Shown here piece by piece: positions 54,443-64,000 of a stretch of 64,000 nucleotides of DNA (within the stretch, counting starts at the first letter, position 1; each line of letters opens with the position of its first letter). A program made the translations under genes and the position numbers. The notes beneath the pieces are model-generated. The model did not search any database and was not told the DNA's origin. It was given only the letters and a program-made list of their open reading frames with translations. Origin of the DNA: Chitinophaga sp. MM2321 (GTDB lineage: Bacteria > Bacteroidota > Bacteroidia > Chitinophagales > Chitinophagaceae); contig NZ_OZ035533.1 in assembly GCF_964033635.1 (NCBI RefSeq), positions 4,154,001 through 4,218,000 on the forward strand, written 5' to 3'.

Positions 54443-55981
54443 TTACTTCACTTTACCCAGCCAATACTTATTCTGGATCAGTACATTGTTATTCAGGAAC
54501 AAAGCCCTGCCCACCGGCCATTTCCAGCCTTCATCATTATACCGGCTTACGGTGAATTTACCACCGTTCTCATCTGGCAGAAAGCCGTTACGCACCATAT
54601 CGTACCAACGTTGTGCCTCTCCATAAAGCTCGCGGGAACGTTCGCGGAATACTTCATATTTAACATCCCCGTTACCATCCGTATCATCAGCACCTGCACG
54701 TCTTCTCACCATATTTATATCGCTGAGTGCAGCACCATCATTCCCCAGGTCGGCATATGCTTCCGCACGCAGGAGGATCAGATCTGCATAACGAAGCAGG
54801 ATGATATTGGCATCTACCGCAGCACCGGAAAAATTACCGGGATTTTTGTAGTAGATGTTTTCTGCCAGCGGGCCGGCAAATTTGCACAGCACAATTTTGG
54901 AGACGTTATCTTCCTGCAACCCGTTGAAATAATATTTCAGTCGCAGGTCATTTTCATCATACAGATCATCGATGAGTTCTTTGTTGAGGATATCCGGTTT
55001 ATCAGATTTATTCCGGATAAACGGATCTTTCAGGGTGCTGTAATAATAGCCGGTTTCTGTTTGCTGTTCGCCATCAGCTACCTGCATATTGATTTCAAAG
55101 ATGCCCTCATCGGATTTGCCATGAAATATTTTAGGATACATCGTTGCCGGTAGCAATTGATACCGGCCACTGGCCTCCAGTGAATCAACGGCAGCAATGG
55201 CGTTCTTCATATTCTGCTGATCGCTCCCTTTCAACAGAAAATTCTTCCACATATACACATGCGCCAGCAATGCGTAAGCAGCGCCTTTATAAGCCCGCAC
55301 TGCCTTTTCGTTACCGTTCTTCGCATCCCAGGGCAACAGGTTGATGGCCTGCCGTAAGTCGCTGATACAGGTATCCAGCACCGTCTTTTCGTTAGTACGC
55401 GCTACGTTTCCGGAATGTGCAGGGTCGGTATCATACTGGGTGATCAAGGGTACATCTCCCCAGATACGGGTCATATAGAAATAAGTGTATGCCCGCAGGA
55501 AATAGGCTTCGCCCAGGAATTTATTCCGGGTGCGTGCAGGCGTTTCCGTGAATGCATTATCAGGAATGTCCGGCACATTGTATAAGATGGTATTAGCCTG
55601 CGTAATCACTTTGTAAAAAGCGGTCCAGTTTTGTAAAGGGTCCAGGTAATCTCCCAGGAAATCCGCGGTAGCTGTGCTATGTCCGCCATCAACCAGGAAG
55701 CCCAGGTCATACTGATTGTACTTTTCAAATTCATAAGCAGGCAGCGTTCCATAAGCAAAATGCGACATATCGCCGCCAAAGGCCGTATTGGTGGTAAGCG
55801 CCCTTCTCAGCATAGCATAGCCGCCAGCAACACCTTGTTCCGCATCACGCTGGTTTTGCCAGAATACATTGTTATAAGGAGAATTGATCGGTTCCTGATC
55901 CAGCAATTTCTTACACGATACAAGAGGAGAAAGTAACATCCCTGCCATTGCTACCGTGCATATATTTTTCAGATAATTCAT
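54443..55981 (-). CDS. RagB/SusD family nutrient-binding lipoprotein
   Basis: 512 residues. The signal ends in LLSPLVSC. SusD-like N-terminus (KLLDQEPINSPYNNVFWQNQ, about 25-44) and TPR-type helices follow; LLRAEAYADLGNDGAALSDI near 400 and the C-terminal RFWDMVRNG-like motif (AQRWYDMVRNGFLPDENGGK) are family hallmarks. It captures an oligomeric nutrient for the SusC channel encoded 18 bases upstream. Confidence 0.94.
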   Translation of the reverse strand: MNYLKNICTVAMAGMLLSPLVSCKKLLDQEPINSPYNNVFWQNQRDAEQGVAGGYAMLRRALTTNTAFGGDMSHFAYGTLPAYEFEKYNQYDLGFLVDGGHSTATADFLGDYLDPLQNWTAFYKVITQANTILYNVPDIPDNAFTETPARTRNKFLGEAYFLRAYTYFYMTRIWGDVPLITQYDTDPAHSGNVARTNEKTVLDTCISDLRQAINLLPWDAKNGNEKAVRAYKGAAYALLAHVYMWKNFLLKGSDQQNMKNAIAAVDSLEASGRYQLLPATMYPKIFHGKSDEGIFEINMQVADGEQQTETGYYYSTLKDPFIRNKSDKPDILNKELIDDLYDENDLRLKYYFNGLQEDNVSKIVLCKFAGPLAENIYYKNPGNFSGAAVDANIILLRYADLILLRAEAYADLGNDGAALSDINMVRRRAGADDTDGNGDVKYEVFRERSRELYGEAQRWYDMVRNGFLPDENGGKFTVSRYNDEGWKWPVGRALFLNNNVLIQNKYWLGKVK

Positions 55982-55999
55982 GTCTGCTTCTTTTAAAGA

Positions 56000-58900
56000 T
56001 TAAAGACCAATGTTTACACCCAGCGTAAATTTCTTCGGCAATGGATAACCCCCACCGGTATACGTACCTCTTTCATCCACGGCTTCTGCATCAGGTACGC
56101 CTGACCGCTGAAACATTTTCAGGTTATCAATTACACCATAGATCTGGAGGTTGCGCATTTTAATGCGGTCCAGCATTTTACGGGGGAAAGTGTAGGAAAG
56201 ATTGAGGTACTTAATCCTGGCATAACTGCCATCTTCCACAAAAGCCGTAGAAAACGGCAGGAACTGGTAGTAATAACCCGGTGCGTATGGCAACAGCTCT
56301 GCATATTTCGCCTGATCACCTTCTTTCTGCCAGGTGTTTATCTTCGCCGGATCCATACCGGCAATAGTGGCCATATCATTTCTCAAACCAACCAGTTTGT
56401 TTGAGATATATTTATTATAAATTTCACGCCCAAGCAGGAAGGTCACGAATACTTCCAGGCTGACATTTTTATAAGTAAAAGTATTTGTAAAGCCCCCTGT
56501 TACGCGCGGGTTAGGATTACCTCCCTCTACTTTATCATTCCAGTCCCATACATCGTAATCATGGTTCTGATCCACCCAGTTGAAATCACCTGCCTGCACG
56601 GTATGATTACCATTCCAATAGGTTGTTTTTTCACCGGTGTAAGGATTGAAAGGAATATCCTTTTCAGACGCATATACGCCATTGCTTTTGATCATGTAAA
56701 ACTCATTGATCGGACGTCCTTTGGTGAGGATATAAGTGATGCCCAGGTTGTCATCAGATACCACCAGGTCGCGGTTACCGTTCGGCAATGCTGTGATCTG
56801 GTTTTTGTTGAAAGAAAGTATCAGGCGGGAGTTCCATTGCACCGCACTGGTAACTGGCAGCAAACGGCCCATAACCGTAAACTCAATCCCGGTGTTACGC
56901 AAGCCAACGGAATTGGTATTTACTTTATCATAACCGCTGGTAGATGGCAACAGCAGATCAAACAATGTTTTGGTTTTACCACGGTTGTAGGCATCTACGG
57001 TAACATTCAAACGACTGTTGAAGAAGGCTGCATCAAAACCAATATTGGACTGAACAGATTGTTCCCATGTTAAGCCATCCTGTGCCACACCACTGCTGAA
57101 GTTGGGCGTTACGGCATTTACACCGTTGTAGGTGCCGGCTTCACCACCGCCATAAGTTCCCTGGTTGATACTGTATGTATTATAAGGCAGGTAATAACCA
57201 GTAGGCAAACTACCTGTAACCCCATAACTACCGCGGATCTTCAACATATCTATCCAGGTTTTCAACGGTGCTGCAAAGGGTTCATCCATCACATTCCAAC
57301 CGGCGGATACAGAGGGGAAATATCCCCAGCGGCTGCTCTTACCAAAACGGGACGAGGCATCGGCACGCCATGCAAAGGACAGCAGGTATTTCTCTTTATA
57401 GTCATAGTTAACACGCGCAAAGAAAGATAACATACCGGCAGATTCATAGTTGGAGCCGGAAATCAGGTTACCATAAACATCTTTCAGCGCCAGGTAATTT
57501 AAATTGAATCCCTGCACTACTTTCACGTTATCGTTGGTAAGGGCGCCGCTGCCGATACCGGTATATTCATTTCTTACATTATTAATCGTATTACCCAATA
57601 ATACATTCAGGTGATGATCCTGGCTGAGGATATGGGTGGTATAGTTCAGGGTATTATCCAGGTTTACATTTTCATAGCGACTTTTACTGCTTTGTGCATA
57701 GGAAAGACCGGCCATATTGAGTTCCCCCGGCCTGAAAATATCGCGGGAGTTGACACTCGACTGGATAGATCCGACAGAAGAGAAACGCAGGTTCTTCACA
57801 ATATCATAATTCAGTGTAAGGCTGGCCGTTATATCATCGTTGATATTCTTATCCCGGCCGGAGCTCAGGTCGCCGGTATAATTCTTTCTTTCTATGTCTG
57901 ATAAATTAAAGAGAGAAGAAAGATACTGTCCGCTGTACAAGGGAATCGCATCTTCACCGGGCGCTTGTCCGCGACCGCGGGACCGGTCACCCCGGCTCAG
58001 CCTGAAGAGCGCATCCACACTCAGTTTAGACGACATCTGCATCCCCATCGCCGCAGAAAGTGTATATCTTTTAAAACCGGTTCCTCTGATGATACCATCT
58101 TCATCATAGTAGTTACCGCTTACCCGGTAATTCACCAGGTCATTGGCACCGGCAACAGACAGATCATAGTTCTGCACAATACCATTGCGGTAAAAAAGAT
58201 CCTGCCAGTCGAGTGCGCCTGTAAAAGCAGGATTCAAACTATCTGTGAGCAACATGGGCGGAACAATTTTCATCAACCCGTAACCCAGGTGATTTTGCAG
58301 GTAATTCATTTTAAACTGTCTTTCTTCCGCACCACCATAAAATTGTTCAAATTTTGGTTTTTGTGTCATCCCGGCATAAGAAGAAAAATTGAGCTGTGGC
58401 TTGCCGGGCTTACCACGCCTGGTTTTGATGATCACTACGCCGTTTGCACCACGGGAACCGTAGATTGCTGCCGCAGAAGCATCTTTCAGGATGTCGATGG
58501 ATTCAATATCATTTGGGTTCAGACCGGCAATATAATTGGTACCGGTATTGTCAAACGCTGCGGCATCGTCCAGTGAAATGGGGATTCCATCAATCACAAA
58601 TAAAGGAGCACTTAAAGCCCTTGCATTGTCTACATTACGACTGATATTGGTACTACCCCTGATCACAAATGATCCGCGTACACCCGGCTCCCCGGTAAAG
58701 TTCTGCACGTTCAATCCCGCAGCCCGTCCCTGCAATAGCTGATCAAAACTAGGGGAAGGCAGGTTTTCAATTTCCTTTCCCTTTACGCTGGATACCGCTG
58801 CCGTTACGGTTTTACGCTTTACTTCCTGGTATCCGATCACCACAACATCTTTCAGACTTTTAGCATCCGGCTTCATGGTAATATTATAATTACCATTGTC

Positions 58901-59155
58901 TGATACAGTAACCGTTTGTGTTTCGTACCCGATAAAAGAGATGTTCAGTTTATGCGAAGCGCCTTTCAACACCAGGTTGAATTTACCATCCGGTGTGGTG
59001 GCAACGCCATTACTGGTGCCTACCTCTTTGATAGACACACCAGGCAAGCCGCTTCCTTTTTCATCTTTTACAATACCGGAAATTTTTTGTTCCTGGGCCC
59101 ATACCTGCAGGCATAGCAATCCCATGAGTGCTAGTAATAGCAACTTTTTGTTCAT
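56000..59155 (-). CDS. SusC/RagA family TonB-linked outer-membrane protein
   Basis: 1051 residues. It has a signal peptide (MNKKLLLLALMGLLCLQVWA), a carboxypeptidase-regulatory domain (ISGIVKDEKGSGLPGVSIKE, about 25-110), a plug domain with VVVIGYQEVKRKTVTAAVSS and the SusC hallmark IDILKDASAAAIYGSRGANG (about 225-244), then a C-terminal TonB-dependent barrel. It imports the nutrient bound by SusD. It is first in the operon with SusD, fasciclin and DUF5007 genes; no sigma/anti-sigma pair lies next to it in this window. Confidence 0.96.
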   Translation of the reverse strand: MNKKLLLLALMGLLCLQVWAQEQKISGIVKDEKGSGLPGVSIKEVGTSNGVATTPDGKFNLVLKGASHKLNISFIGYETQTVTVSDNGNYNITMKPDAKSLKDVVVIGYQEVKRKTVTAAVSSVKGKEIENLPSPSFDQLLQGRAAGLNVQNFTGEPGVRGSFVIRGSTNISRNVDNARALSAPLFVIDGIPISLDDAAAFDNTGTNYIAGLNPNDIESIDILKDASAAAIYGSRGANGVVIIKTRRGKPGKPQLNFSSYAGMTQKPKFEQFYGGAEERQFKMNYLQNHLGYGLMKIVPPMLLTDSLNPAFTGALDWQDLFYRNGIVQNYDLSVAGANDLVNYRVSGNYYDEDGIIRGTGFKRYTLSAAMGMQMSSKLSVDALFRLSRGDRSRGRGQAPGEDAIPLYSGQYLSSLFNLSDIERKNYTGDLSSGRDKNINDDITASLTLNYDIVKNLRFSSVGSIQSSVNSRDIFRPGELNMAGLSYAQSSKSRYENVNLDNTLNYTTHILSQDHHLNVLLGNTINNVRNEYTGIGSGALTNDNVKVVQGFNLNYLALKDVYGNLISGSNYESAGMLSFFARVNYDYKEKYLLSFAWRADASSRFGKSSRWGYFPSVSAGWNVMDEPFAAPLKTWIDMLKIRGSYGVTGSLPTGYYLPYNTYSINQGTYGGGEAGTYNGVNAVTPNFSSGVAQDGLTWEQSVQSNIGFDAAFFNSRLNVTVDAYNRGKTKTLFDLLLPSTSGYDKVNTNSVGLRNTGIEFTVMGRLLPVTSAVQWNSRLILSFNKNQITALPNGNRDLVVSDDNLGITYILTKGRPINEFYMIKSNGVYASEKDIPFNPYTGEKTTYWNGNHTVQAGDFNWVDQNHDYDVWDWNDKVEGGNPNPRVTGGFTNTFTYKNVSLEVFVTFLLGREIYNKYISNKLVGLRNDMATIAGMDPAKINTWQKEGDQAKYAELLPYAPGYYYQFLPFSTAFVEDGSYARIKYLNLSYTFPRKMLDRIKMRNLQIYGVIDNLKMFQRSGVPDAEAVDERGTYTGGGYPLPKKFTLGVNIGL

Positions 59156-59708
59156 AGATTCTGGTTTAGAAATTTAAGCTGGAATGTTCAGGTTGATCAA
59201 CTGGTCATTACTACCATTCCTTTTTTGGATCATTAAATTTTGGTTGATGCTTAACGATTGTTCACTTTGTTTGCTCACTGATAACAGATTCTATCTTTTT
59301 AACGATATGGCATTTTCTGCATACACTTCATTGTTCTACCGCAGAAAAATAGACAGGTTAAAGGAAGAGGAAAAGAAATAAAATTAATTGCGACAATAAA
59401 ATGACATGTAGAAAAAAAGAAAAATGTTCCAACAGCGATAGCTGAAAAAACAGCAGCCCCAACAAATAAGTTGTCTTGTAGGAAAGGGTTTACATAAAAA
59501 TTACATCAAACAGGAATATTAAAATAGTATTACAAAATAATCATTTAATATAATATCTCATTCCTGTCATTTACAATATCATGATAATTATAAAATCAGC
59601 TATACAGACACCGATTAAACCCTGGTTCAAAATCAATTTCATGGAAATAATGCCTTATTTGTCTTTTATCTGCGGTAAATAGCATTGACTGCCAACTATT
59701 AATTATTT
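59156..59708. other. Gene-free AT-rich region between divergent SusC and TamB genes
   Basis: 553 bases without a supportable gene. It should hold the SusC-operon promoter on the minus strand and the tamB promoter. I find no exact TAnnTTTG with a -33 for SusC, only AT-rich sequence, and no long inverted repeat. TATTTTTG at 59704-59711 is discussed under the tamB entry. Confidence 0.6.
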
Positions 59709-62700
59709 TTGCCGGATAAACTTTGGCGCCTGAAAAAAGTACGGAAAATATTATCTGTCGTTTTACTGTGTTTGTTAGGCCTGATCATATTGATAGGGAT
59801 ACTCGTAAACATCCCTGTGGTGCAGAACCTCCTCGTACATGAGGTGGCCAGCCGGCTGTCTGAGCAACTCAATACCCGTGTGGATATTGATCGGGTGAAC
59901 TTTCGCCTTTTCAACAGCATGCAGCTGGAAGGCACGCTTATCGAAGATCAGCATAAAGATACACTCCTGTACGCGGGCAAACTTGATGTGCGCATTACCG
60001 ACTGGTTCTTCTTTCAGGATAAACCGATCATCAAATTCATCGGGCTGGAAAACGCCCGGGTAAACCTGCTCCGGCCACGCAACGACTCTGTCTGGAACTA
60101 TCATTTCCTGGAAGAAGCCTTTGCCCCCACCCAACCGGCAACACCCAGTAAAACACCGTCGAAAGGCATTTCACTGGACCTGAAAAAAATAGACCTCCGC
60201 AATATCAGCATCAACCAGGTGGATGCCTGGGTAGGTGAAGACATGACCGGATCGGCCAAACGCATTTACCTGGATGCCAAAAACCTGGACCTCCAAAAAC
60301 ACAATATTGATATCCAGGAGCTGACCATTGATAAACCTTCCTTTATCCTCCGCAGCTATTCTGCTTCCCCCCTCCGGCCCAAAAGACGTATAGCCGCTAC
60401 CGGTATCCCTGTTCCGGACACCACCCGCTCCCAGGAGCTACGCTGGAACTATGGCAACTGGAAACTGCTGGTAAAAGAGCTGGTGATCAATGATGGCCTC
60501 TTTGGTGTAGATCAGCCGGATGATTCCACCAAAATAGTAGCTGGTTATTTTGCACCTCATCATATCCGCTTCGGTAGCATCAACCTGTCGCTGACCAATA
60601 CCAGCCTGGTGAAAGACAGTGTGATAGGGGATCTTAGCCTGACCACCAAAGAACGCTCCGGCTTCGAGGTGAAAAAACTCACCAGCCGTTTTAAAATGTC
60701 GCCCGTGGAAATGGAGTTCTCTCATCTCGACCTGGAAACAAACCGCAGCCACATCGGTGACTATTATACCATGCAATATTCCGATATCAGCGATATGAGC
60801 GACTATGTGAACGATGTTTTCATGCAGGCCCGCTTTAAAAACTGTCAGCTGTCATCAGACGATATTGCTTTTTTTGCGCCGCCACTCTCCTCCTGGAAAA
60901 AGGCAATTACCCTCAGCGGTAAAGCCCGTGGCCCTGTGAGCAACCTGAAAGCATCCGAAATAGAATTGCAGGCAGGCAGTACCACCCGGCTGAAAGGAAG
61001 CCTGGAAATGCGCGGCCTCCCTGATATCTACGAAACCTTTATCGACTTCCACGCGGAAGAACTGGTTACAACCGGCGCGGATGTAATGCAGATCCTGCCC
61101 ATTGTAAAAGAGGTGAACGCCATCAGGATGGATCGCCTCAACGCCATCCGCTTCCAGGGAAGTTACACCGGCTTTGTGAATGACTTTGTAGCCTATGGCC
61201 AGTTCCAGACCAACCTGGGAAACCTCAGCTCGGATCTCAACTTCAAAACCAGCCGCGATATACCCGTATACTCAGGGAGCTTAACCACCACCGACTTTGA
61301 CGCAGGCGCTTTATTCGATAACAGTAATATCAATAATGTATCACTCAACGCTAAAGTAGATGGCGCAGGATTTAACTTCAAAACCCTGAAAGCCAGCGTA
61401 GATGCAGATATACAAAGTATAGGACTGTTTGGCTACAATTATCAGCAGATCAAAACAAAAGGTGAAATGAGCCGTAAATTCTTCAACGGTTCTTTAACAG
61501 CCAACGACCCTAACCTTGATATGGACTTTGCCGGGACCATCGATTTTAACGAAGCCCTCCCCATCTTCAGGTTTAACTCCGAGATCAGGAAGGCTGATCT
61601 GAAATCACTCCATATCACAGAAGATTCCATTACCCTGCAAGCCAAGCTGGACCTGAACTTCGCCGGAAACAACATAGATAACTTTGATGGGGTGGCCCGT
61701 ATGTACGAGGTGTCCGCCTTCAAAGACAACCGGCGGCTCGAGTTCGACTCCCTCACAGTATCCACCCACTTCCAGGACCAGGTAAAAGTATTGAGCGTGG
61801 AAGGCAGCGAAGTAAGCGGTTATGTAAAAGGTACCTACAGCTTCCTGGACCTCCCGGATGCGTTTAAACTGTTGCTGAATAAATATTATCCCAGCTACTT
61901 TACGGCACCGCCCAATATCAATATACAACAGGACTTTACCTTCGCCTTTCAGCTGGGAGAAGTGGCAAAGCTGCTAAGTGGCTTTACCAGGCAGTTCTCC
62001 GGCTTTGATAACACAACCGTCCAGGGCGCACTCAATACCATGAATGGTGGCAACCTGGCGCTGAACATCAACATTCCCGAAGCGGCTTACCTCAATTATC
62101 ATGTGCAGGACCTGCAGGTAAAAGGAGACGGCAATTTCAATAAAGTAAATATCAGTACCAGCATCGGCAAAGTATTGTCCGGCAGCCATGTTATCCTGCA
62201 AAACCCGCTGATACTGGCCAGTTCAGGGCATGACACCTCTTTTGTAAAAGTAGATCTCCAGGCACAGGATACCTCTTCACTCGATGGATTTTATGCCCGC
62301 GTAATCACGGTACCGGAAGGCGTAAAAGTAAACTTCCTCAACAGCGCCTTTAGCGTAAACGAGCGCCAGTGGAATGTTACACCGGGCAACGAAATATACT
62401 GGAGCAAACATTTTCTCACGGTAAAGAATCTGCGCGTTACCCGCAACGATCAAAGCATTACCGTAGAAACCAATGAATTTAATCCCGACGAGTCCAAATT
62501 TATTGTCACACTCAAAAGCCTGAACCTTGCAGATGTAATACCGGCGCAGCTCATAGCCACCCGCGTGGAAGGTATTACAGATGGCACTATTCATATTACA
62601 GATCCTACCCAGGACCTCGATATCAATACCGCCCTGAGAACGCGGGAACTGCGTATTGACAATGACTCTATCGGTGTACTGAATTTCGACGGCACCTACC

Positions 62701-64000
62701 GGCACAATACTGGCACCGCCACCTTTGCCGTGAAGTCTGACAACGAAGGAAAGAATTTCCTGGCGCAGGGTAAAATAGGTTTGTCTGCCAGCAATAAGGA
62801 TATCGACGCCAGCATAGACCTGAACGGCACTTCCATCAGCCTGCTCAGTAAGTACCTGACGGGATATGTATCCGATCTCACTGGTGCGGTCAGCGGTAAA
62901 GTAAACATCACCGGCACTACAAACCAGCCAAGCGTAAAAGGCAACCTGGAACTGGATACCGTAGCCGTTACCGTCGATTACCTGGGCACCCGGTATAAAA
63001 TACCCAAACTGAATGTAAACATCGATGATAACCTGATCGAATTCGGCAACTTCACCATCGTTGATAAATACAATACCGCAGGCACTGCCAGCGGTTATAT
63101 CAGCCATGATCACTTTGATAAACTGAATTTTGATTTTGATGTAACAGGAAGAAAATTCCTCTTCCTCAACACCAGTGCTGCCGATAACGATTTGTTTTAT
63201 GGAGATGTTATTGCAGATGGTAAAGTATATTTTTCCGGACCGCTCAATGATATGCAGATGCACATCGTTGCGCGTCCTATCAAAGGAACCCATTTCTATC
63301 TGCCCATGTCCGACAGCAAGGATATTGGTAAATATGACTACATCACTTTCAAATCATACGGCACAGAAATAAAGGATACCAAAAAGAAAAAAGATAATAC
63401 CAAACTGACCGTTAAACTGGACATCGCCGCCAATCCGGATGCACAGATAGATGTGATCCTGGACGCCACCACCGGCGATATTATTTCTGCCAACGGTACC
63501 GGAAACCTTCAGATCACTGTGAATACGCAAGGCGATTTCAACATATTCGGTAACTATGAGATCAACAACGGTTCCTACAACTTTACGTTTCAACGCCTCA
63601 CCAGCTGGAAGTTTGATATAGAAAAAAACAGCACCATCACCTGGAATGGCGACCCGCAGGAAGCAAAAGTAAATATCACGGCCAAATATTCATTACCAAA
63701 GGTGAGCCTCTACAACCTGCTGGGACAGGCCGCCACCATGGCTGCCAACGATAAACTGGCCACCCGTACAGAAAAAGTGGATGTATTGATTAATCTCCGC
63801 GGTGCACTCCTGAAGCCGGATATATCTTATACCATTGAGTTGCCCGAAGTAGGGAGTCTCTCCTATGAAAGTGGTGTGGCCGCTAAACTCAAAGAGATCA
63901 ACAACGATCAGAATAAAGCATTGCTACAGGTATATGGACTACTACTCTTTAACCAGTTCCTCCCGGACGATGCCGCCACCAATGCAGCAGCCAATGTGGG
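59709..64000 (+). CDS. tamB: TamB-like translocation/assembly module protein (partial)
   Basis: At least 1430 residues, open to the window edge, so the C-terminus is missing. N-terminal membrane anchor (VVLLCLLGLIILIGILVNIP), then long repetitive beta-strand sequence as in TamB/AsmA lipid-transfer proteins. Near the edge LLQVYGLLLFNQFLPDD is the TamB C-terminal (DUF490) motif, so little is lost. TamB bridges inner and outer membrane to move phospholipids or assemble outer-membrane proteins. The only available start is TTG 59709, which overlaps a possible -7 box TATTTTTG (59704-59711), so the true start is uncertain. Confidence 0.88.
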   Translation, partial: MPDKLWRLKKVRKILSVVLLCLLGLIILIGILVNIPVVQNLLVHEVASRLSEQLNTRVDIDRVNFRLFNSMQLEGTLIEDQHKDTLLYAGKLDVRITDWFFFQDKPIIKFIGLENARVNLLRPRNDSVWNYHFLEEAFAPTQPATPSKTPSKGISLDLKKIDLRNISINQVDAWVGEDMTGSAKRIYLDAKNLDLQKHNIDIQELTIDKPSFILRSYSASPLRPKRRIAATGIPVPDTTRSQELRWNYGNWKLLVKELVINDGLFGVDQPDDSTKIVAGYFAPHHIRFGSINLSLTNTSLVKDSVIGDLSLTTKERSGFEVKKLTSRFKMSPVEMEFSHLDLETNRSHIGDYYTMQYSDISDMSDYVNDVFMQARFKNCQLSSDDIAFFAPPLSSWKKAITLSGKARGPVSNLKASEIELQAGSTTRLKGSLEMRGLPDIYETFIDFHAEELVTTGADVMQILPIVKEVNAIRMDRLNAIRFQGSYTGFVNDFVAYGQFQTNLGNLSSDLNFKTSRDIPVYSGSLTTTDFDAGALFDNSNINNVSLNAKVDGAGFNFKTLKASVDADIQSIGLFGYNYQQIKTKGEMSRKFFNGSLTANDPNLDMDFAGTIDFNEALPIFRFNSEIRKADLKSLHITEDSITLQAKLDLNFAGNNIDNFDGVARMYEVSAFKDNRRLEFDSLTVSTHFQDQVKVLSVEGSEVSGYVKGTYSFLDLPDAFKLLLNKYYPSYFTAPPNINIQQDFTFAFQLGEVAKLLSGFTRQFSGFDNTTVQGALNTMNGGNLALNINIPEAAYLNYHVQDLQVKGDGNFNKVNISTSIGKVLSGSHVILQNPLILASSGHDTSFVKVDLQAQDTSSLDGFYARVITVPEGVKVNFLNSAFSVNERQWNVTPGNEIYWSKHFLTVKNLRVTRNDQSITVETNEFNPDESKFIVTLKSLNLADVIPAQLIATRVEGITDGTIHITDPTQDLDINTALRTRELRIDNDSIGVLNFDGTYRHNTGTATFAVKSDNEGKNFLAQGKIGLSASNKDIDASIDLNGTSISLLSKYLTGYVSDLTGAVSGKVNITGTTNQPSVKGNLELDTVAVTVDYLGTRYKIPKLNVNIDDNLIEFGNFTIVDKYNTAGTASGYISHDHFDKLNFDFDVTGRKFLFLNTSAADNDLFYGDVIADGKVYFSGPLNDMQMHIVARPIKGTHFYLPMSDSKDIGKYDYITFKSYGTEIKDTKKKKDNTKLTVKLDIAANPDAQIDVILDATTGDIISANGTGNLQITVNTQGDFNIFGNYEINNGSYNFTFQRLTSWKFDIEKNSTITWNGDPQEAKVNITAKYSLPKVSLYNLLGQAATMAANDKLATRTEKVDVLINLRGALLKPDISYTIELPEVGSLSYESGVAAKLKEINNDQNKALLQVYGLLLFNQFLPDDAATNAAANV

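Noticed and set aside
62277..63293. 338-codon minus-strand open frame near the end
   Set aside because: Lies wholly opposite the continuous TamB frame, which reads through to the edge with the family C-terminal motif.

Overview
The window looks like chromosome from a Bacteroidota bacterium, most likely a Chitinophagaceae member (Chitinophaga or a close relative). The evidence is a SusC/SusD operon, several carboxypeptidase-regulatory-domain TonB-type barrels, promoters with the Bacteroidota -7 box TAnnTTTG, few Shine-Dalgarno sites, and a conserved miaB / sigma-54 activator / lptE / secG gene order. Most genes are housekeeping or envelope functions. I see no transposase, integrase, prophage, CRISPR array or rRNA.

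Layout. 1-15 kb: ABC-2 permease, sppA, folK, a deoxynucleoside kinase, catalase, a BaiN-type flavoprotein, a large MG2/plug-domain secreted protein, a C4-dicarboxylate carrier with aspA, a lipase, and small redox and acetyltransferase genes. 15-20 kb: an unrecognised 401-residue protein, tRNA-His, and an 822-residue DUF4157 (eCIS core) protein with a nuclease-like region. 20-26 kb: DUF445 protein and two tandem outer-membrane barrels. 26-31.6 kb: pcm, phosphohexomutase, DUF2279 protein, a PyrR-like phosphoribosyltransferase and the membrane subunit of an HdrC-like Fe-S protein. 31.6-35.4 kb: a MacB/FtsX permease and an SGNH hydrolase on the other strand, lying between that Fe-S gene and its probable HdrB-like partner at 35.6 kb. 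36-44 kb: miaB, sigma-54 activator, lptE, a Glu-rich protein, secG, mltG and a YihY protein. 44-52.4 kb: redoxin, an M14 peptidase, then ggt, DinB-like, lipoprotein, an AONS-like PLP enzyme and a TraB/GumN protein in one run. 52.7-59.2 kb: a SusC-SusD-fasciclin-DUF5007 operon on the minus strand. 59.7 kb to the end: the start of a TamB-like protein, cut by the window edge.

The most unusual feature is a set of about ten long intergenic inverted repeats with arms of 22 to 56 bp, several of them perfect. They fall into a few homologous types spread over 50 kb and sit mostly exactly at gene ends, where the arms often supply the stop codons of the flanking genes. Sequence changes between loci are present in both arms of the same copy, so the arms have stayed matched while copies diverged. 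I do not recognise a named family for these elements. Other points worth a look are the orphan eCIS-type protein, -7 boxes placed only 4-5 bases before start codons (probable leaderless mRNAs), and a gene-junction hairpin with several alternative pairing partners upstream of miaB.
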